64,000 nt of DNA from Gillisella taibaishanensis (GCF_001938985.1 NZ_MKIN01000024.1:304439-368438); one strand, 5' to 3'; positions 1 to 9,103 are shown, numbered from the stretch's first letter. Notes: generated by a model from the sequence alone, not told the origin. A program made the numbers and translations.

Positions 1-574
1 CGAAGGATTTCGGAACCTCTGACGGTTTCACCATGGCGCTGTCATAGCCAATGGCAGTCTGGTTGAGATGCACCAGTGGATAGGTGCCGCCATGCGCATG
101 GCCGAACACGGTTTCGGCAAGAACGGGATCGTAGGTCGCCATATTGGGAAGAATTTTGGTGAGCGGGATATTGCCGATCACGCCCTTGGACGACAGCAGC
201 GGATAGTCGCCACCACCGGAGAAATAGGCATCGACTGGCGCATCCTGACCGGCAGATTGGACCGCGATCAATTGCTGATCGGCCTGATCGCCATTCACGT
301 CGCTATAGGCGACCTTGATGCCGTATTTGGCCTCGAACATTTCGATCAGCTTCTTCCAAGTGGGCGCGAAACTGCCAGCGAAATTATACATGGTCACCGT
401 GCCCTCGGCTTTTGCTGCGGGAACGATGATGTCGTAGAAATTCTCCCTGGTGACTTTGAAGAGATCGAAGTCCAGGTTCTTAATATTGGTATCGGCGGCG
501 TGGCTTGGCGCGGCCAGCGTGGCGACGGAGGCGGCAAGCGCTAGCGCTGCTGCGGCAAGGAATTTCATCGGCAT
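1..574 (-). CDS. ABC transporter substrate-binding protein (partial, C-terminus off the left edge)
   Basis: The first 191 codons are present. The protein starts MPMKF and has a classic signal peptide (hydrophobic, Ala/Leu-rich, ending PSHAADT), so it is periplasmic. The mature part contains stretches typical of family-1 extracellular solute-binding proteins (AEGTVTMYNFAGSF, then a MFEAKYGIKVAYSD segment). The start at 574 is chosen because AGGAGA lies about 6 nt upstream; a second ATG at 568 is possible. It is divergent from a ROK repressor across a 147-bp promoter region, which suggests a carbohydrate or polyol uptake system controlled by that repressor. The substrate cannot be read from the sequence. 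Confidence 0.85.
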   Translation of the reverse strand, partial: MPMKFLAAAALALAASVATLAAPSHAADTNIKNLDFDLFKVTRENFYDIIVPAAKAEGTVTMYNFAGSFAPTWKKLIEMFEAKYGIKVAYSDVNGDQADQQLIAVQSAGQDAPVDAYFSGGGDYPLLSSKGVIGNIPLTKILPNMATYDPVLAETVFGHAHGGTYPLVHLNQTAIGYDSAMVKPSEVPKSF

Positions 575-607
575 CTGGCTCTCCTGGAAGGGATATTACT
601 CTTGATG

Positions 608-636
608 TGTATTTTCAATAATACACCTTTGGTGTA
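608..636. promoter_or_regulatory. Candidate operator between the binding-protein gene and the ROK repressor
   Basis: Two overlapping perfect inverted repeats lie in the divergent intergenic region: TGTATT-N6-AATACA at 608-625 and TACACC-TTT-GGTGTA at 622-636. The first has the AT-rich 18-bp shape reported for ROK/NagC-type operators. It sits about 35 bp upstream of the binding-protein start, so autoregulation and repression by the adjacent ROK protein is the simple reading. The link is inferred from position and symmetry only. Confidence 0.5.
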
Positions 637-721
637 ATATTTATGACAGTCCCAGAATTCGCGGCAGGCATCCGCGGGCGGCAATTGCGCGGGCGCGCTG
701 CGGCGGCTAAAGATTTCGGCC

Positions 722-1870
722 ATGACGCAGCTTTCCCGCCAAACCTCTCGTTTCGACCGTCAACCGCTTGCGAGCGAAAACGAGCGCCTGATCCTCGACA
801 TCGTCCGCCGTCTCGGCCCAATCGCGCGCGCGGCGGTCACTGGCCACACCAACCTGACGCAGCAATCCGTGCATCGGCTGGTGGAGGGCCTGATCGAGCG
901 GGGGCTGCTGCGCCTTGGTGCGCCGCTCAAAGGCACTCGTGGCCAGCCTAGTCCGACAATCGAACTGGCGGCTGAAGAAGTCCTGTCATTGGGGATTTCG
1001 ATCAACACCGACACGGCGATCATTTGCCTGGCTGATTTTCGCGGGGAGATCATCGCCCAGACCAAGCTCGGCTTTGCGCCACAGGATCGAACGGCAACGC
1101 TTGAAGCCTTGGTTGCTGCCCGCGACGATATGTTGAAGGCGCAAGATCTGCCGGGCGAACGGCTGCTCGGCCTCGGTTTTTCCATGTCCGGCGTTTTTGT
1201 CCATGGCGAGCGGATTTTCAATGCTCCAGAGCCGTTGGTTGACTGGTCGCTGATCGACTTGAGGCCGATTCTGGAAGACATGTTTCAATTGCCGGCCTGG
1301 CTTGAAAACAATGCGACGACAGGCGCCATTGGCGAAAGCCTTGTAGGCGTCGGGCGCTGGTGCGACACCTTCGTCTATCTGTCGTTCAATTACGGCTTTG
1401 GCGGTGGTCTGATCCTGAATGGCCAGCCCTTCCATGGCTTTCATGGCAATGCCGGCGAGATTTCCGGGATCTATGATCCATCCGAGGCCGACCGGCGTCC
1501 AGCCTTGCAATATCTGTTGCAGGTCCTGCAGGAGCGCGGCATCGATATTCACTCGGTGGAAACGCTTTATGAACAGTTCGACCCGGCATGGCCTGGGGTG
1601 GAAGACTGGCTCCAAGCCACCATGCCGCAGGTCGAGCGAATGGTGGCCACCCTGATTGCAGTGATCGACCCCCAGGCTATTGTCTTCGGGGGTCAGATCC
1701 CGCCGATCCTTGGGCAAGCGATGATCGATCGATGTGCACTGCCGTCCCAACGACAGCATCGCTACGGCGTAGCGCCGAAGGAGGCGCGGCTGGTGCTGGC
1801 GGAGGCCAAGGGTGATGCAGGCGCTATTGGTGCCGCTCTGCTACCGCTGAAAATGCGCTATTTTGTTTAA
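722..1870 (+). CDS. ROK family transcriptional regulator
   Basis: 382 residues. The N-terminal ~75 residues form a winged helix (LIRILDIVRRLGPIARAAV-like start, then LTQQSVHRLVEGLIERGLL). The rest is a ROK sugar-kinase fold, with GLGFSMSG and the YGFGGGLILNG glycine-rich segment. The CxCGxxGCxE zinc motif of kinase and NagC members is absent (GNAGEISGIYDPSEAD in its place), so it is probably a ligand-binding regulator without kinase activity. It is divergent from an ABC binding protein and likely represses that transport operon until a sugar binds. Its stop overlaps the stop of the convergent histidine kinase gene by 4 bp. Confidence 0.9.
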   Translation: MTQLSRQTSRFDRQPLASENERLILDIVRRLGPIARAAVTGHTNLTQQSVHRLVEGLIERGLLRLGAPLKGTRGQPSPTIELAAEEVLSLGISINTDTAIICLADFRGEIIAQTKLGFAPQDRTATLEALVAARDDMLKAQDLPGERLLGLGFSMSGVFVHGERIFNAPEPLVDWSLIDLRPILEDMFQLPAWLENNATTGAIGESLVGVGRWCDTFVYLSFNYGFGGGLILNGQPFHGFHGNAGEISGIYDPSEADRRPALQYLLQVLQERGIDIHSVETLYEQFDPAWPGVEDWLQATMPQVERMVATLIAVIDPQAIVFGGQIPPILGQAMIDRCALPSQRQHRYGVAPKEARLVLAEAKGDAGAIGAALLPLKMRYFV

Positions 1871-3651
1871 GTTCTGTCTGCCGCCGATCGTATTGATGGC
1901 AGCGAAATCTCGACGACGGCTCCGGTCTCATCATTGCCATTCTCCGCATTTTTGATGGAGATCGTACCGCCATGAGCGGTAACGATCGACCTGCACATTG
2001 CAAGGCCCAGTCCCATGCCACCCGGCTTGGTGGTGACGAAGGCCTTGAACAGGGTATCCTGGTGTTTGTCGCCCAGACCCGGGCCTGTATCGGCCAGAAT
2101 GATCTTCACCATATCCTGCGTGACCGACGTTGAGATCGTCAGCAGGCGCTGGCCAACCGGCACTCCGTCCATGGCCTGCACGGCATTGCCGATAATGTTG
2201 AGAAAGGCCTGCTGCAGCAGAATCAAATCGCCCTGGACAATGCGTTCTGGTGCTGAAAACCGTAGCGCCAATTGCACCGCATGGGCAGCAAGTTCCGTCT
2301 GCTTCTGGCGCAGAGCATCTCTGATCGCAGTCTCGATCACCACTTCACCGCTATCGGATTTCGCTTTGCCGAGCAGCATCTGCACACGCTTGACGACGTT
2401 GGCGGCGTGTTCCGTGGAGAGCACGGTCTCTTGCAGCGCTCGCTTCGCTTCCTGCAGATCCGGTTCGTTGCGGTCGAGCCAGCGTAAAGCGGCCTGGGCA
2501 AAGGTCATCGCGCTTGATAGCGGCTGATTGACTTCATGGGCAATGGAGGCTGAGATCTCTCCGATCATCGCAGCGCGGGCGGCATGATCGAGCTCCTGGC
2601 GCGAACGGTCGAGCGCGTCCTGAAATTCCAGTCGCTCCGTAATATCGATGACGCTTCCATGGACCCGTTGCAAATCTCTGCCGTTCGCCGGGAAATTCAG
2701 GGCGACAATGACTGAAATCAGCCGACCTCGCCGGTCTCGGACCTTGGTTTCGGCCTGGAAGCTGCTCTGGCCTTCGTAAAGCGCGACAAGGCACTCAGCA
2801 AAGCTCTCATCATTTTCGGCCAGTAAATCGTCGAGATGCAGGAAAAATTCGGCTTTGCTGGCGACGCTCAACAGCCGTAGCGCGGTTTGGTTCACATCAG
2901 TAATTCTGACCTTACGCCGAGCCTTGCTCACAAAGTCGGGATGGTCGGCGAGATAGCGCCTGAGGTTCCTGACGCCACGGGCGCGCAGAATGTCGAGGTC
3001 GGCTTTCACGGCGCGGAAATCGTGTTCCCAAATGGCGACGGCGAGCGTTTCGAAAATCGTGCGGTAGCGATGTTCGCTGGCTCGCAAAGCCTCTTCGGAC
3101 ACCCGCTGCAGTGCAAGGTCCTGCACACGACGCAACAGCAGCACTGATGTGACGCCGTTGGCGGCCAGGCTGAACACCAGCCTCAGCACTTCCTGATAGC
3201 CAGCATTAAAGCCATGCATGCAGATGAAAGCCATGACCGTCAGAGCGGCGCAGACGGCAGAACTGAAGATGACGGCGCGCCGCGAGCCAAGTTCGCCGCA
3301 GAGCATGATCACAAGGACATAGAGAACCGCGATGGCGCTTGCGAGGGACGTAAAGGCATCGATCAGGAAAATCGTCAGGCCGAGCAGTATTGCACCGACG
3401 AGGCAGGATTGCGCTGCTATGCCACCGCGCCCTATGATCGGGCGGATCGTCTGGCGCCAATGGGCGCGTTCGTCATGCATCGCCCCTTCCGTCATCAGTC
3501 TTTCCATAGCCCCCAATTTCGCGCTGTGAACTGCCTGCGCCATCTGCTGGTGACAGTGGATCATTTCATGCCGTTGTTCTTGTCGGATGGTCTCGCTTTT
3601 TGCACGATCACGACGGCAGCTGTTCAAAAACGACAGGTGAGGGTGCCACAT
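1867..3651 (-). CDS. PAS-domain sensor histidine kinase
   Basis: The longest frame is 594 residues, but the first ~50 are atypical; the ATG at the MERLMTEGAM or MHDERAHW segment is a more natural start. About four membrane segments follow (GLTIFLIDAFTSLASAIAVLYVLVI and later), then a PAS region ending in a typical VIDITERLEFQDAL linker. The H-box is SASIAHEVNQPLSS (phosphoacceptor His), and the HATPase_c domain shows NIIGNAVQAM, DTGPGLG and GGMGLGLAMC. The EVNQPL type H-box is that of the DctB/FixL-like group. No response regulator is adjacent; the two regulators at 8.6-9.7 kb are plausible partners. Confidence 0.88.
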   Translation of the reverse strand: MWHPHLSFLNSCRRDRAKSETIRQEQRHEMIHCHQQMAQAVHSAKLGAMERLMTEGAMHDERAHWRQTIRPIIGRGGIAAQSCLVGAILLGLTIFLIDAFTSLASAIAVLYVLVIMLCGELGSRRAVIFSSAVCAALTVMAFICMHGFNAGYQEVLRLVFSLAANGVTSVLLLRRVQDLALQRVSEEALRASEHRYRTIFETLAVAIWEHDFRAVKADLDILRARGVRNLRRYLADHPDFVSKARRKVRITDVNQTALRLLSVASKAEFFLHLDDLLAENDESFAECLVALYEGQSSFQAETKVRDRRGRLISVIVALNFPANGRDLQRVHGSVIDITERLEFQDALDRSRQELDHAARAAMIGEISASIAHEVNQPLSSAMTFAQAALRWLDRNEPDLQEAKRALQETVLSTEHAANVVKRVQMLLGKAKSDSGEVVIETAIRDALRQKQTELAAHAVQLALRFSAPERIVQGDLILLQQAFLNIIGNAVQAMDGVPVGQRLLTISTSVTQDMVKIILADTGPGLGDKHQDTLFKAFVTTKPGGMGLGLAMCRSIVTAHGGTISIKNAENGNDETGAVVEISLPSIRSAADRT

Positions 3652-3848
3652 CTGTCGATTGAAATGTCCAAACGACCCGACGGGCCGACAAGACGATCAT
3701 CGGGTCCTTCGCCATGGTTCATGCCACGCGTTTCACTTCGCTCTATTGACGGTCCACGTCAGCACGTTCGTCATGTCTGCTGGCCAGTCCGTCCCAGGTG
3801 CACGCCGCATGCCCCACGCCTCATACCCATGACAGAAGGTATAGACCT

Positions 3849-4748
3849 GTGATTTCGAAGCCCTTTGCTACTTTGAGCCTGCTTGCAGCCCTCAGCACTC
3901 TTTCGCTGTTGCCAGCGGTTGCCCGCGAGAGCCAGCCGTTGGTTGGCGTCGCCGCCCAATATGACACGACCCACGTCTATGTCGCGCCTGATAATGTCGG
4001 CAAATTTGCCGACAGCTTTCTCGCCACCTTCGGCGGGCAAAGCACCAAGCAGGTGACGGTCACGGTCACGCCGACGCCGAGCACCACAACGTCTCAGCTG
4101 CTGCAGACCCCGGTCGGAACAGTATCTCTGTTCGGCTTCACGACGCCGGTGCCTTATCCCTTTGGCCAGGAGCGGACCGGCTATCTCGTGCGCGATCTGG
4201 ACAAGGCGCTTGCCGCCGCCCGCGCAGCCGGCGCCATCGTTCTTGTCGATGCGTTTCCGGATCCAATTGGCCGTGATGCGGTGATCCAGTGGCCGGGTGG
4301 CGTCAACATGCAGCTCTACTGGCACACGACTGCGCCGGACTATAAGGCATTTGCCACTGTTCCGGAAAATCGCGTCTATGTATCGCCCGATGCCGCACCC
4401 AGCTTCGTCAAAGATTTCCTGCGCTTCTCCAAGGGCAAGATCGAAGAAGATAGCGCCAAGGCACCCGGCATCGAAATCGGTCGCCCTGACGATCATTTTC
4501 ACCGCATCCGCATCAGCTCGATCTTTGGCCGCATGACCGTCCTCGTCACGGATGGCCATCTTCCCTATCCCTACGGCCATGAAACCACGGGCTACGAAGT
4601 GACGGATCTGGATGCCACACTTGAAAAAGCGAAAGCCCATGGTGTCACGGTTCTTGTTGCTCCCTATTCGTCGGACAAGCGTCGTCAGGCCCTCGTCGAA
4701 TTTCCAGGCGGTTACGTAGCCGAAATCCATGCGGCGGCCGCACCTTGA
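3849..4748 (+). CDS. Periplasmic VOC (glyoxalase-fold) family protein
   Basis: About 299 residues from a GTG start at 3849 that has an AGAAGG ribosome-binding site about 10 nt upstream; a frame open further upstream lacks such a site. An N-terminal signal peptide (LSLLAALSTLSLLPAVARES) implies export. Two VOC-like halves repeat the same pattern: THVYVAPDNVGKFADSFLATFGG...PYPFGQERTGYLVRDLDKALAAARAAGA and NRVYVSPDAAPSFVKDFLRF...PYPYGHETTGYEVTDLDATLEKAKAHGV. This internal duplication is the usual two-module VOC fold. Export is unusual for the family. The ligand is unknown. It lies just before a Tat-exported hydrolase. Confidence 0.8.
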   Translation: MISKPFATLSLLAALSTLSLLPAVARESQPLVGVAAQYDTTHVYVAPDNVGKFADSFLATFGGQSTKQVTVTVTPTPSTTTSQLLQTPVGTVSLFGFTTPVPYPFGQERTGYLVRDLDKALAAARAAGAIVLVDAFPDPIGRDAVIQWPGGVNMQLYWHTTAPDYKAFATVPENRVYVSPDAAPSFVKDFLRFSKGKIEEDSAKAPGIEIGRPDDHFHRIRISSIFGRMTVLVTDGHLPYPYGHETTGYEVTDLDATLEKAKAHGVTVLVAPYSSDKRRQALVEFPGGYVAEIHAAAAP

Positions 4749-4868
4749 GGCAATCGACCGTCGGAACATCCAAAATTCAGGGGAATTAACAGGAACCTTC
4801 GTCTAGCCGAGGCTAAAGCGAACACTGGAACAGAGCCGACGACAGGCCGTTCCGGAACAGGGGCACCG

Positions 4869-5855
4869 ATGCCGAACGACTTCGAACTTAATATCTCGCG
4901 CCGCGCGGCGCTCCTTGCTGGAGCGTCTCTCTCGGCGGCCGTAGCGATACCGTCGCTTGCGCTGTCGAAAACCAAACCCGCCCAGAAGGGCAAGCCAGAA
5001 GGAAAATCCGACATGACCGAGAGTTTCGTCACTACTAAGGACGGTGTGCAGATCTTCTTCAAGGATTGGGGTCCAAAGGATGCTCAGCCGATCGTCTTCC
5101 ACCATGGCTGGCCCCTGTCGTCTGATGACTGGGATGCGCAGATGCTGTTCTTCCTTCACAACGGCTACCGCGTCGTCGCCCATGATCGGCGCGGCCATGG
5201 CCGTTCGCAGCAGGTCAGCGAAGGTCATGATATGGACCATTACGCCGCCGATGCTTCGGCCGTCTTCGAACATCTGAACCTCAAGAACGCTGTTCACATC
5301 GGTCATTCCACCGGCGGCGGCGAAGTCGCCCGTTATGTCGCGAAGTTTGGCCAGCCGCAGGGCCGGGTAGCCAAGGCTGTGCTGGTCAGTGCCGTTCCGC
5401 CGATCATGCTGAAGACGCCGGCTTATCCGGGCGGTCTGCCGATGGAAGTGTTCGACGGCTTCCGCAAGGGGGTTGCCGACAACCGCGCCCAGTTCTTCCT
5501 GGATGTCCCGACGGGTCCCTTCTACGGTTTCAACCGCGACGGCGCTAAGGTCTATCAGGGCGTGATCCAGAATTGGTGGCGCCAGGGCATGATGGGAAGC
5601 GCCAAGGCCCATTACGACGGCATCAAGGCTTTCTCCGAAACGGATCAGACCGAGGACCTGAAGGCGATCACCGTACCGACGCTGGTCATGCACGGTGATG
5701 ACGATCAGGTCGTGCCGATTGCCGCGTCCGCGGAACAGTCGGTCAAGCTGCTGAAGAACGGCACGCTGAAAGTCTACAAGGGGTATCCGCACGGCATGCT
5801 GACGACGCATGCCGACGTGATCAATCCGGATCTTCTGGCCTTCGTCAAGGCCTGA
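4869..5855 (+). CDS. Tat-exported alpha/beta hydrolase (haloperoxidase/arylesterase type)
   Basis: 328 residues. The N-terminus carries a twin-arginine signal (SRRAALLAGASLSAA at residues 10-24), so the folded enzyme is probably exported. The hydrolase core starts near residue 55: oxyanion region HHGWPLSSDDWD, the DRRGHGRS segment, nucleophile elbow GHSTGGGE (Ser147), an acid in MHGDDDQVVP and a His in KGYPHGM. This set matches cofactor-free haloperoxidases/perhydrolases and arylesterases. Cytoplasmic relatives usually begin near MTESFVTTKDG, at an internal Met around residue 49; the upstream segment is thus an added export signal. A strong terminator follows. Confidence 0.87.
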   Translation: MPNDFELNISRRAALLAGASLSAAVAIPSLALSKTKPAQKGKPEGKSDMTESFVTTKDGVQIFFKDWGPKDAQPIVFHHGWPLSSDDWDAQMLFFLHNGYRVVAHDRRGHGRSQQVSEGHDMDHYAADASAVFEHLNLKNAVHIGHSTGGGEVARYVAKFGQPQGRVAKAVLVSAVPPIMLKTPAYPGGLPMEVFDGFRKGVADNRAQFFLDVPTGPFYGFNRDGAKVYQGVIQNWWRQGMMGSAKAHYDGIKAFSETDQTEDLKAITVPTLVMHGDDDQVVPIAASAEQSVKLLKNGTLKVYKGYPHGMLTTHADVINPDLLAFVKA

Positions 5856-5870
5856 TCGGGCTTACAACCG

Positions 5871-5903
5871 GCCGCCGTGTCGTCAAGACGCGGCGGCTTT
5901 TTT
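5871..5903 (+). terminator. Intrinsic terminator after the hydrolase
   Basis: An 11-bp stem (5871-5881 with 5887-5897, one G-U pair) closes a GTCAA loop and is followed directly by six T residues. It lies 16 bp after the hydrolase stop codon. Confidence 0.9.
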
Positions 5904-6007
5904 ATAGGCGCATGACAGCGCTGCACATTTTACACCATGCCCAGCGGGCAAAGTGACAGTTTAAATCTGCTGCCGAATTATGCAGTAGAGCGACCGAGGA
6001 TTTCCGC

Positions 6008-6697
6008 ATGCGTTCAGTTCCGCTCCCGCTCCCGCTCCCGCTCCTTCTCAGCTTGAATGGCGGCTATGTCGACACCGTCGGCTTTCTGGCGCTCGGCGGC
6101 TTGTTTACCGCTCACGTGACGGGCAATTTCGTGACGCTTGGCGCCTCGCTCGCGCTCGGCACCGGCGGCAGCCTGGCCAAGGTGCTCGCGTTGCCGATGT
6201 TTTGCCTTTTCGTCTTTCTTTCGCGCCTCGCCGGCCTTTTCCTCAAAAACAGGGGAAGGCCCGTCATGCGGGTACTTCTCGCGGCAGAACTGCTTTTGCT
6301 GATCCTGGCTTTTGCTCTCGCGCTTGCCTACGGACCGTTTAAGAATCCAAACAGTGGTGAGGTGCTCGCCATCGGCATGGTGCTCGTGGCCGCCATGGCG
6401 ATCCAGAACGGCCTGCACCGTATCCATCTGGCAAAATCGCCGCCGACTACGCTGATGACGGGCACCACGACTCAGATCATGCTCGATCTCGCCGACCTTG
6501 CTGTGGGCGAGGGCGACACAACGGCGGCGGCAAAGGACCGGCTGAAGCGTATGAGCCTCAGCGTGGTTGCCTTCGCGCTGGGATGCGCTGCCGCTGCCGC
6601 AATTTTTTGTGTAGCGCCCGTCTGGTGTTTCGCCGTGCCGGCGGTTCTTGCAACGCTCGCCTTCGTCGCCAAGGTGGCGACGCCAGAAGGGGATTGA
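6008..6697 (+). CDS. DUF1275 (YoaK-like) integral membrane protein
   Basis: 229 residues and very hydrophobic, with about six predicted membrane segments. The N-terminal LSLNGGYVDTVGFLALGGLFTAHVTGNFVTLGA and the later ALAIQNGLHR, TTLMTGTTTQIMLDLADL segments are signatures of the DUF1275/YoaK family (usual length 200-250). The function is unknown. The start is embedded in a hexanucleotide repeat encoding Pro-Leu. A GAGGATTTCCGC region upstream of the ATG provides a weak ribosome-binding site. It is followed by a hairpin shared with the convergent poxB gene. Confidence 0.85.
   Translation: MRSVPLPLPLPLLLSLNGGYVDTVGFLALGGLFTAHVTGNFVTLGASLALGTGGSLAKVLALPMFCLFVFLSRLAGLFLKNRGRPVMRVLLAAELLLLILAFALALAYGPFKNPNSGEVLAIGMVLVAAMAIQNGLHRIHLAKSPPTTLMTGTTTQIMLDLADLAVGEGDTTAAAKDRLKRMSLSVVAFALGCAAAAAIFCVAPVWCFAVPAVLATLAFVAKVATPEGD
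6021..6044 (+). repeat. Four tandem CGCTCC hexamers inside the DUF1275 start region
   Basis: Four perfect copies of CGCTCC encode a (Pro-Leu) run at residues 5-12 of the DUF1275 protein. Six is a multiple of three, so copy-number change would lengthen or shorten the N-terminus without shifting the frame. Confidence 0.85.
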
Positions 6698-6704
6698 GAG
6701 AGAC

Positions 6705-6727
6705 GCGGGGGCTGCTTGAGCCCCCGC
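6705..6727. terminator. Hairpin between convergent DUF1275 and poxB genes
   Basis: A perfect 9-bp GC-rich stem (6705-6713 with 6719-6727) lies in the 44-bp gap between two convergent stop codons. It lacks a good T tract on either strand, so termination strength is uncertain; it may act in both directions. Confidence 0.55.
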
Positions 6728-6741
6728 CTATCTGCAGTTCG

Positions 6742-8478
6742 CTACTTCCAAAGGTTTTCGCGGGCGAGATCCAGGATCTCGTTGCCGCGGCCGTTGAACA
6801 CGGCCTTGACCATGTAAAGGGTGAAGCCCTTGGCCATGTCGACATTGATGGATGGCGGTATGGGTAGTTCGGTACGCGCCACGACTGCATCGACCAGAAC
6901 CGGTCCGTCATGGGCAAGCGCCTCTCTCAAGCCCGCCTCGACGTCGCCAGGTCGTTCCAGCCTGATGCCCTTGATGCCGATTGCCTCGGCCATGGCGGCG
7001 AAGTTGGGGTTCTGCAGGCTGGTGCCGGTCGGCAGTACGCCGGTCGATTTCTGCTCGACTTCCACGAAGCCGAGCGTGGAATTGTTGAAGACGACGATCT
7101 TGGCCGGCAGGCCCAATTGCGCAAGGCTCAGGAAGTCACCCATCAGCATGGCAAAGCCACCGTCGCCCGACAGGGAAATTACCTGCCGGTCGGGAAAACT
7201 TACCTGCGCGCCAATGGCCTGGGCCATGGCATTGGCCATTGAGCCATGCCAGAACGAGCCGACCAGCCGCCGTCTGCCGTTCATGGCCAGATAGCGCGCC
7301 GCCCAGACGGTCGGCAGGCCGACATCGCAGGTGAAGATCGCATCCTCGTCGGCGAGATCGCTCAGCGCCTTGGCGACCTGTTGGGGATGAATGATCTTGC
7401 CATCCGGCTTTGCCCGTGCTTCGTCATCCAGATCCTTGCGGGTCTTCTGGTAGTGGTTGAGCGCGCGGCCCAGATGCCGATCATCCTGGCTTCCATCCAG
7501 CAATGGCAGCAGCGCCGCTGCCGTCGACTTGACGTCACCGACCAACGCGAGGTCGACAGGCGCGCGGCGCCCGAGATGACCGGGCCGGATATCGATCTGG
7601 GCGATCTTCACCGACTTGCCCTGCGGATAGAATTGCCGGTAGGGGAAATCCGTACCCAGCATCAACAGCGTATCGCAATCGCTCATGGCGTAGTAACCAG
7701 ACGCAAAGCCGATCAGCCCTGTCATGCCGACATCGAAGGGGTTGTCATATTCCACGTGTTCCTTGCCCTTCAAGGCATGGACGATCGGCGCCTTCAGCCG
7801 CTCGGCAAGCGCCAGCATTTCCTCATGGGCACCCGCGCAACCGGACCCGCAGAGCAGAGTGACTTTCCGTCCGCCATTCAGCAGGGCCGCCAGCGCCGCC
7901 AGATCCTCTTGCGCGGGGGTGATGGTTGGCTGGCGCGGCAACAGAGCCTGCGGCTTCGGGTTGATGGGTGTGGGTGCCTTTTGCAGCGCCACGTCGCCGG
8001 GAATAACCACGACAGAAACGCCGCGATCGCCGACGGCATGGCGTATGGCGATTTCCAGCGTGCGCGGCATCTGCTCCGGGCCGGAAATCAGCTCGCAATA
8101 GGTGCTGCATTCCCGAAACAGATCCTGCGGATGAGTTTCCTGGAAATAGCCGGTTCCGATTTCCTGCGACGGAATATGGGCGGCGATTGCCAGCACCGGC
8201 ACTTTCGAGCGATGCGCGTCGAAAAGACCATTGATGAGATGGAGATTGCCAGGACCACAGCTGCCGGCGCAGACGGCGATCGTCCCGGTCAGATGCGCTT
8301 CTGCGCTGGCGGCAAAGGCGGCTGTTTCTTCGTGGCGGACATGGATCCACTCAATCACGCCCTGCCTGCGGATCGCATCGGTAATGCCGTTCAGGCTATC
8401 GCCGACAACGCCGTAAATGCGGCGCACGCCGGCTGCAGCAAGCGTTGCGGCAAATTGGTCTGCAATCGTTTCGGCCAT
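6742..8478 (-). CDS. poxB: Pyruvate dehydrogenase (quinone) / thiamine-dependent pyruvate oxidase
   Basis: 578 residues, the usual PoxB length. The TPP-enzyme N-terminal domain has GVRRIYGVVGDSLNGITDAI, the HVRHEETAAFAASAEA glutamate segment and AGSCGPGNLHLINGLFDAHRSKVPVLAI. The central FAD-binding-type domain and the C-terminal TPP/Mg motif (LSGDGGFAMLMGDFLSL...IVVFNNSTLGFV) follow. It decarboxylates pyruvate to acetate at the membrane and passes electrons to ubiquinone. It lies 86 bp downstream of a receiver-only regulator on the same strand, with a FixJ-like regulator further up, which hints at two-component control. Close acetolactate-synthase-like paralogues exist, but the GDSLNG and THPQDLF segments favour PoxB. 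Confidence 0.87.
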   Translation of the reverse strand: MAETIADQFAATLAAAGVRRIYGVVGDSLNGITDAIRRQGVIEWIHVRHEETAAFAASAEAHLTGTIAVCAGSCGPGNLHLINGLFDAHRSKVPVLAIAAHIPSQEIGTGYFQETHPQDLFRECSTYCELISGPEQMPRTLEIAIRHAVGDRGVSVVVIPGDVALQKAPTPINPKPQALLPRQPTITPAQEDLAALAALLNGGRKVTLLCGSGCAGAHEEMLALAERLKAPIVHALKGKEHVEYDNPFDVGMTGLIGFASGYYAMSDCDTLLMLGTDFPYRQFYPQGKSVKIAQIDIRPGHLGRRAPVDLALVGDVKSTAAALLPLLDGSQDDRHLGRALNHYQKTRKDLDDEARAKPDGKIIHPQQVAKALSDLADEDAIFTCDVGLPTVWAARYLAMNGRRRLVGSFWHGSMANAMAQAIGAQVSFPDRQVISLSGDGGFAMLMGDFLSLAQLGLPAKIVVFNNSTLGFVEVEQKSTGVLPTGTSLQNPNFAAMAEAIGIKGIRLERPGDVEAGLREALAHDGPVLVDAVVARTELPIPPSINVDMAKGFTLYMVKAVFNGRGNEILDLARENLWK

Positions 8479-8564
8479 TCGTGGGTCTCCTTTTTGAAAC
8501 TATGCGTAGGGTCTCTCCATCTGGAGCTAGGCCCATGATCCGGGTTGGCAACCGTGGCAGCCGG

Positions 8565-8996
8565 TCATTTGCGCAATTGTGATGCGGCAGCACTTTCAAT
8601 GCAGGCCATGAGCCGGTCGGCATGGAAGGGCTTTTGCAACACGCAAATCTGATCGCCGAGTCGTGCACGCACCATTTGGTCCGGCTGGGCGGTGATGAAG
8701 ACGAAAGGAATAAAAACCTGCCGCGAGCGGAGAAGTTCCAGGAGCTCTATGCCGCTCATGCCGGGCATGTGGATGTCGGAGACGACGCAGGTACAGCTGA
8801 GGTGAGTTTCATCCCCGAGAAAAGCCTCGGCGCTGGCAAATAGCAGGACATCGTAGCCGACAGAGCGCAGCAGGCTGCCTATGGCCCGGCGCACCGGCTC
8901 TTCATCGTCTATGATGGAAATGACCCCAGCAATGGCCACGGAAGGAACCAATCTCCGGGAGGCCCGGTCTCTGCTGCAGGTCCTAAACTTCGGCAC
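8565..8996 (-). CDS. Single-domain response regulator (receiver only)
   Basis: One CheY-like receiver domain: acidic pair IIDDEEPVRRA, phosphoacceptor Asp in CVVSDIHMPGMSGIELL, a Thr in PFVFITAQPD and a Lys in VLQKPFHADRLM. There is no output domain; the chain ends about ten residues after the last helix. The ATG at 8996 gives 143 residues, but a GTG at 8939 would remove 19 residues that precede the receiver fold and is equally plausible. It lies between a FixJ-like regulator and poxB on the same strand, so it may modulate the same phosphorelay. Confidence 0.85.
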   Translation of the reverse strand: MPKFRTCSRDRASRRLVPSVAIAGVISIIDDEEPVRRAIGSLLRSVGYDVLLFASAEAFLGDETHLSCTCVVSDIHMPGMSGIELLELLRSRQVFIPFVFITAQPDQMVRARLGDQICVLQKPFHADRLMACIESAAASQLRK

Positions 8997-9103
8997 GGCA
9001 TGTGCTCAACGCCAACCCTGTCTTGCCGGACCATTATGCACGCTGGTGAAGCCGGCGACATTATACGCTGGTTTATCAGCGGAATCTTCGGGTTCTGGCG
9101 CGT

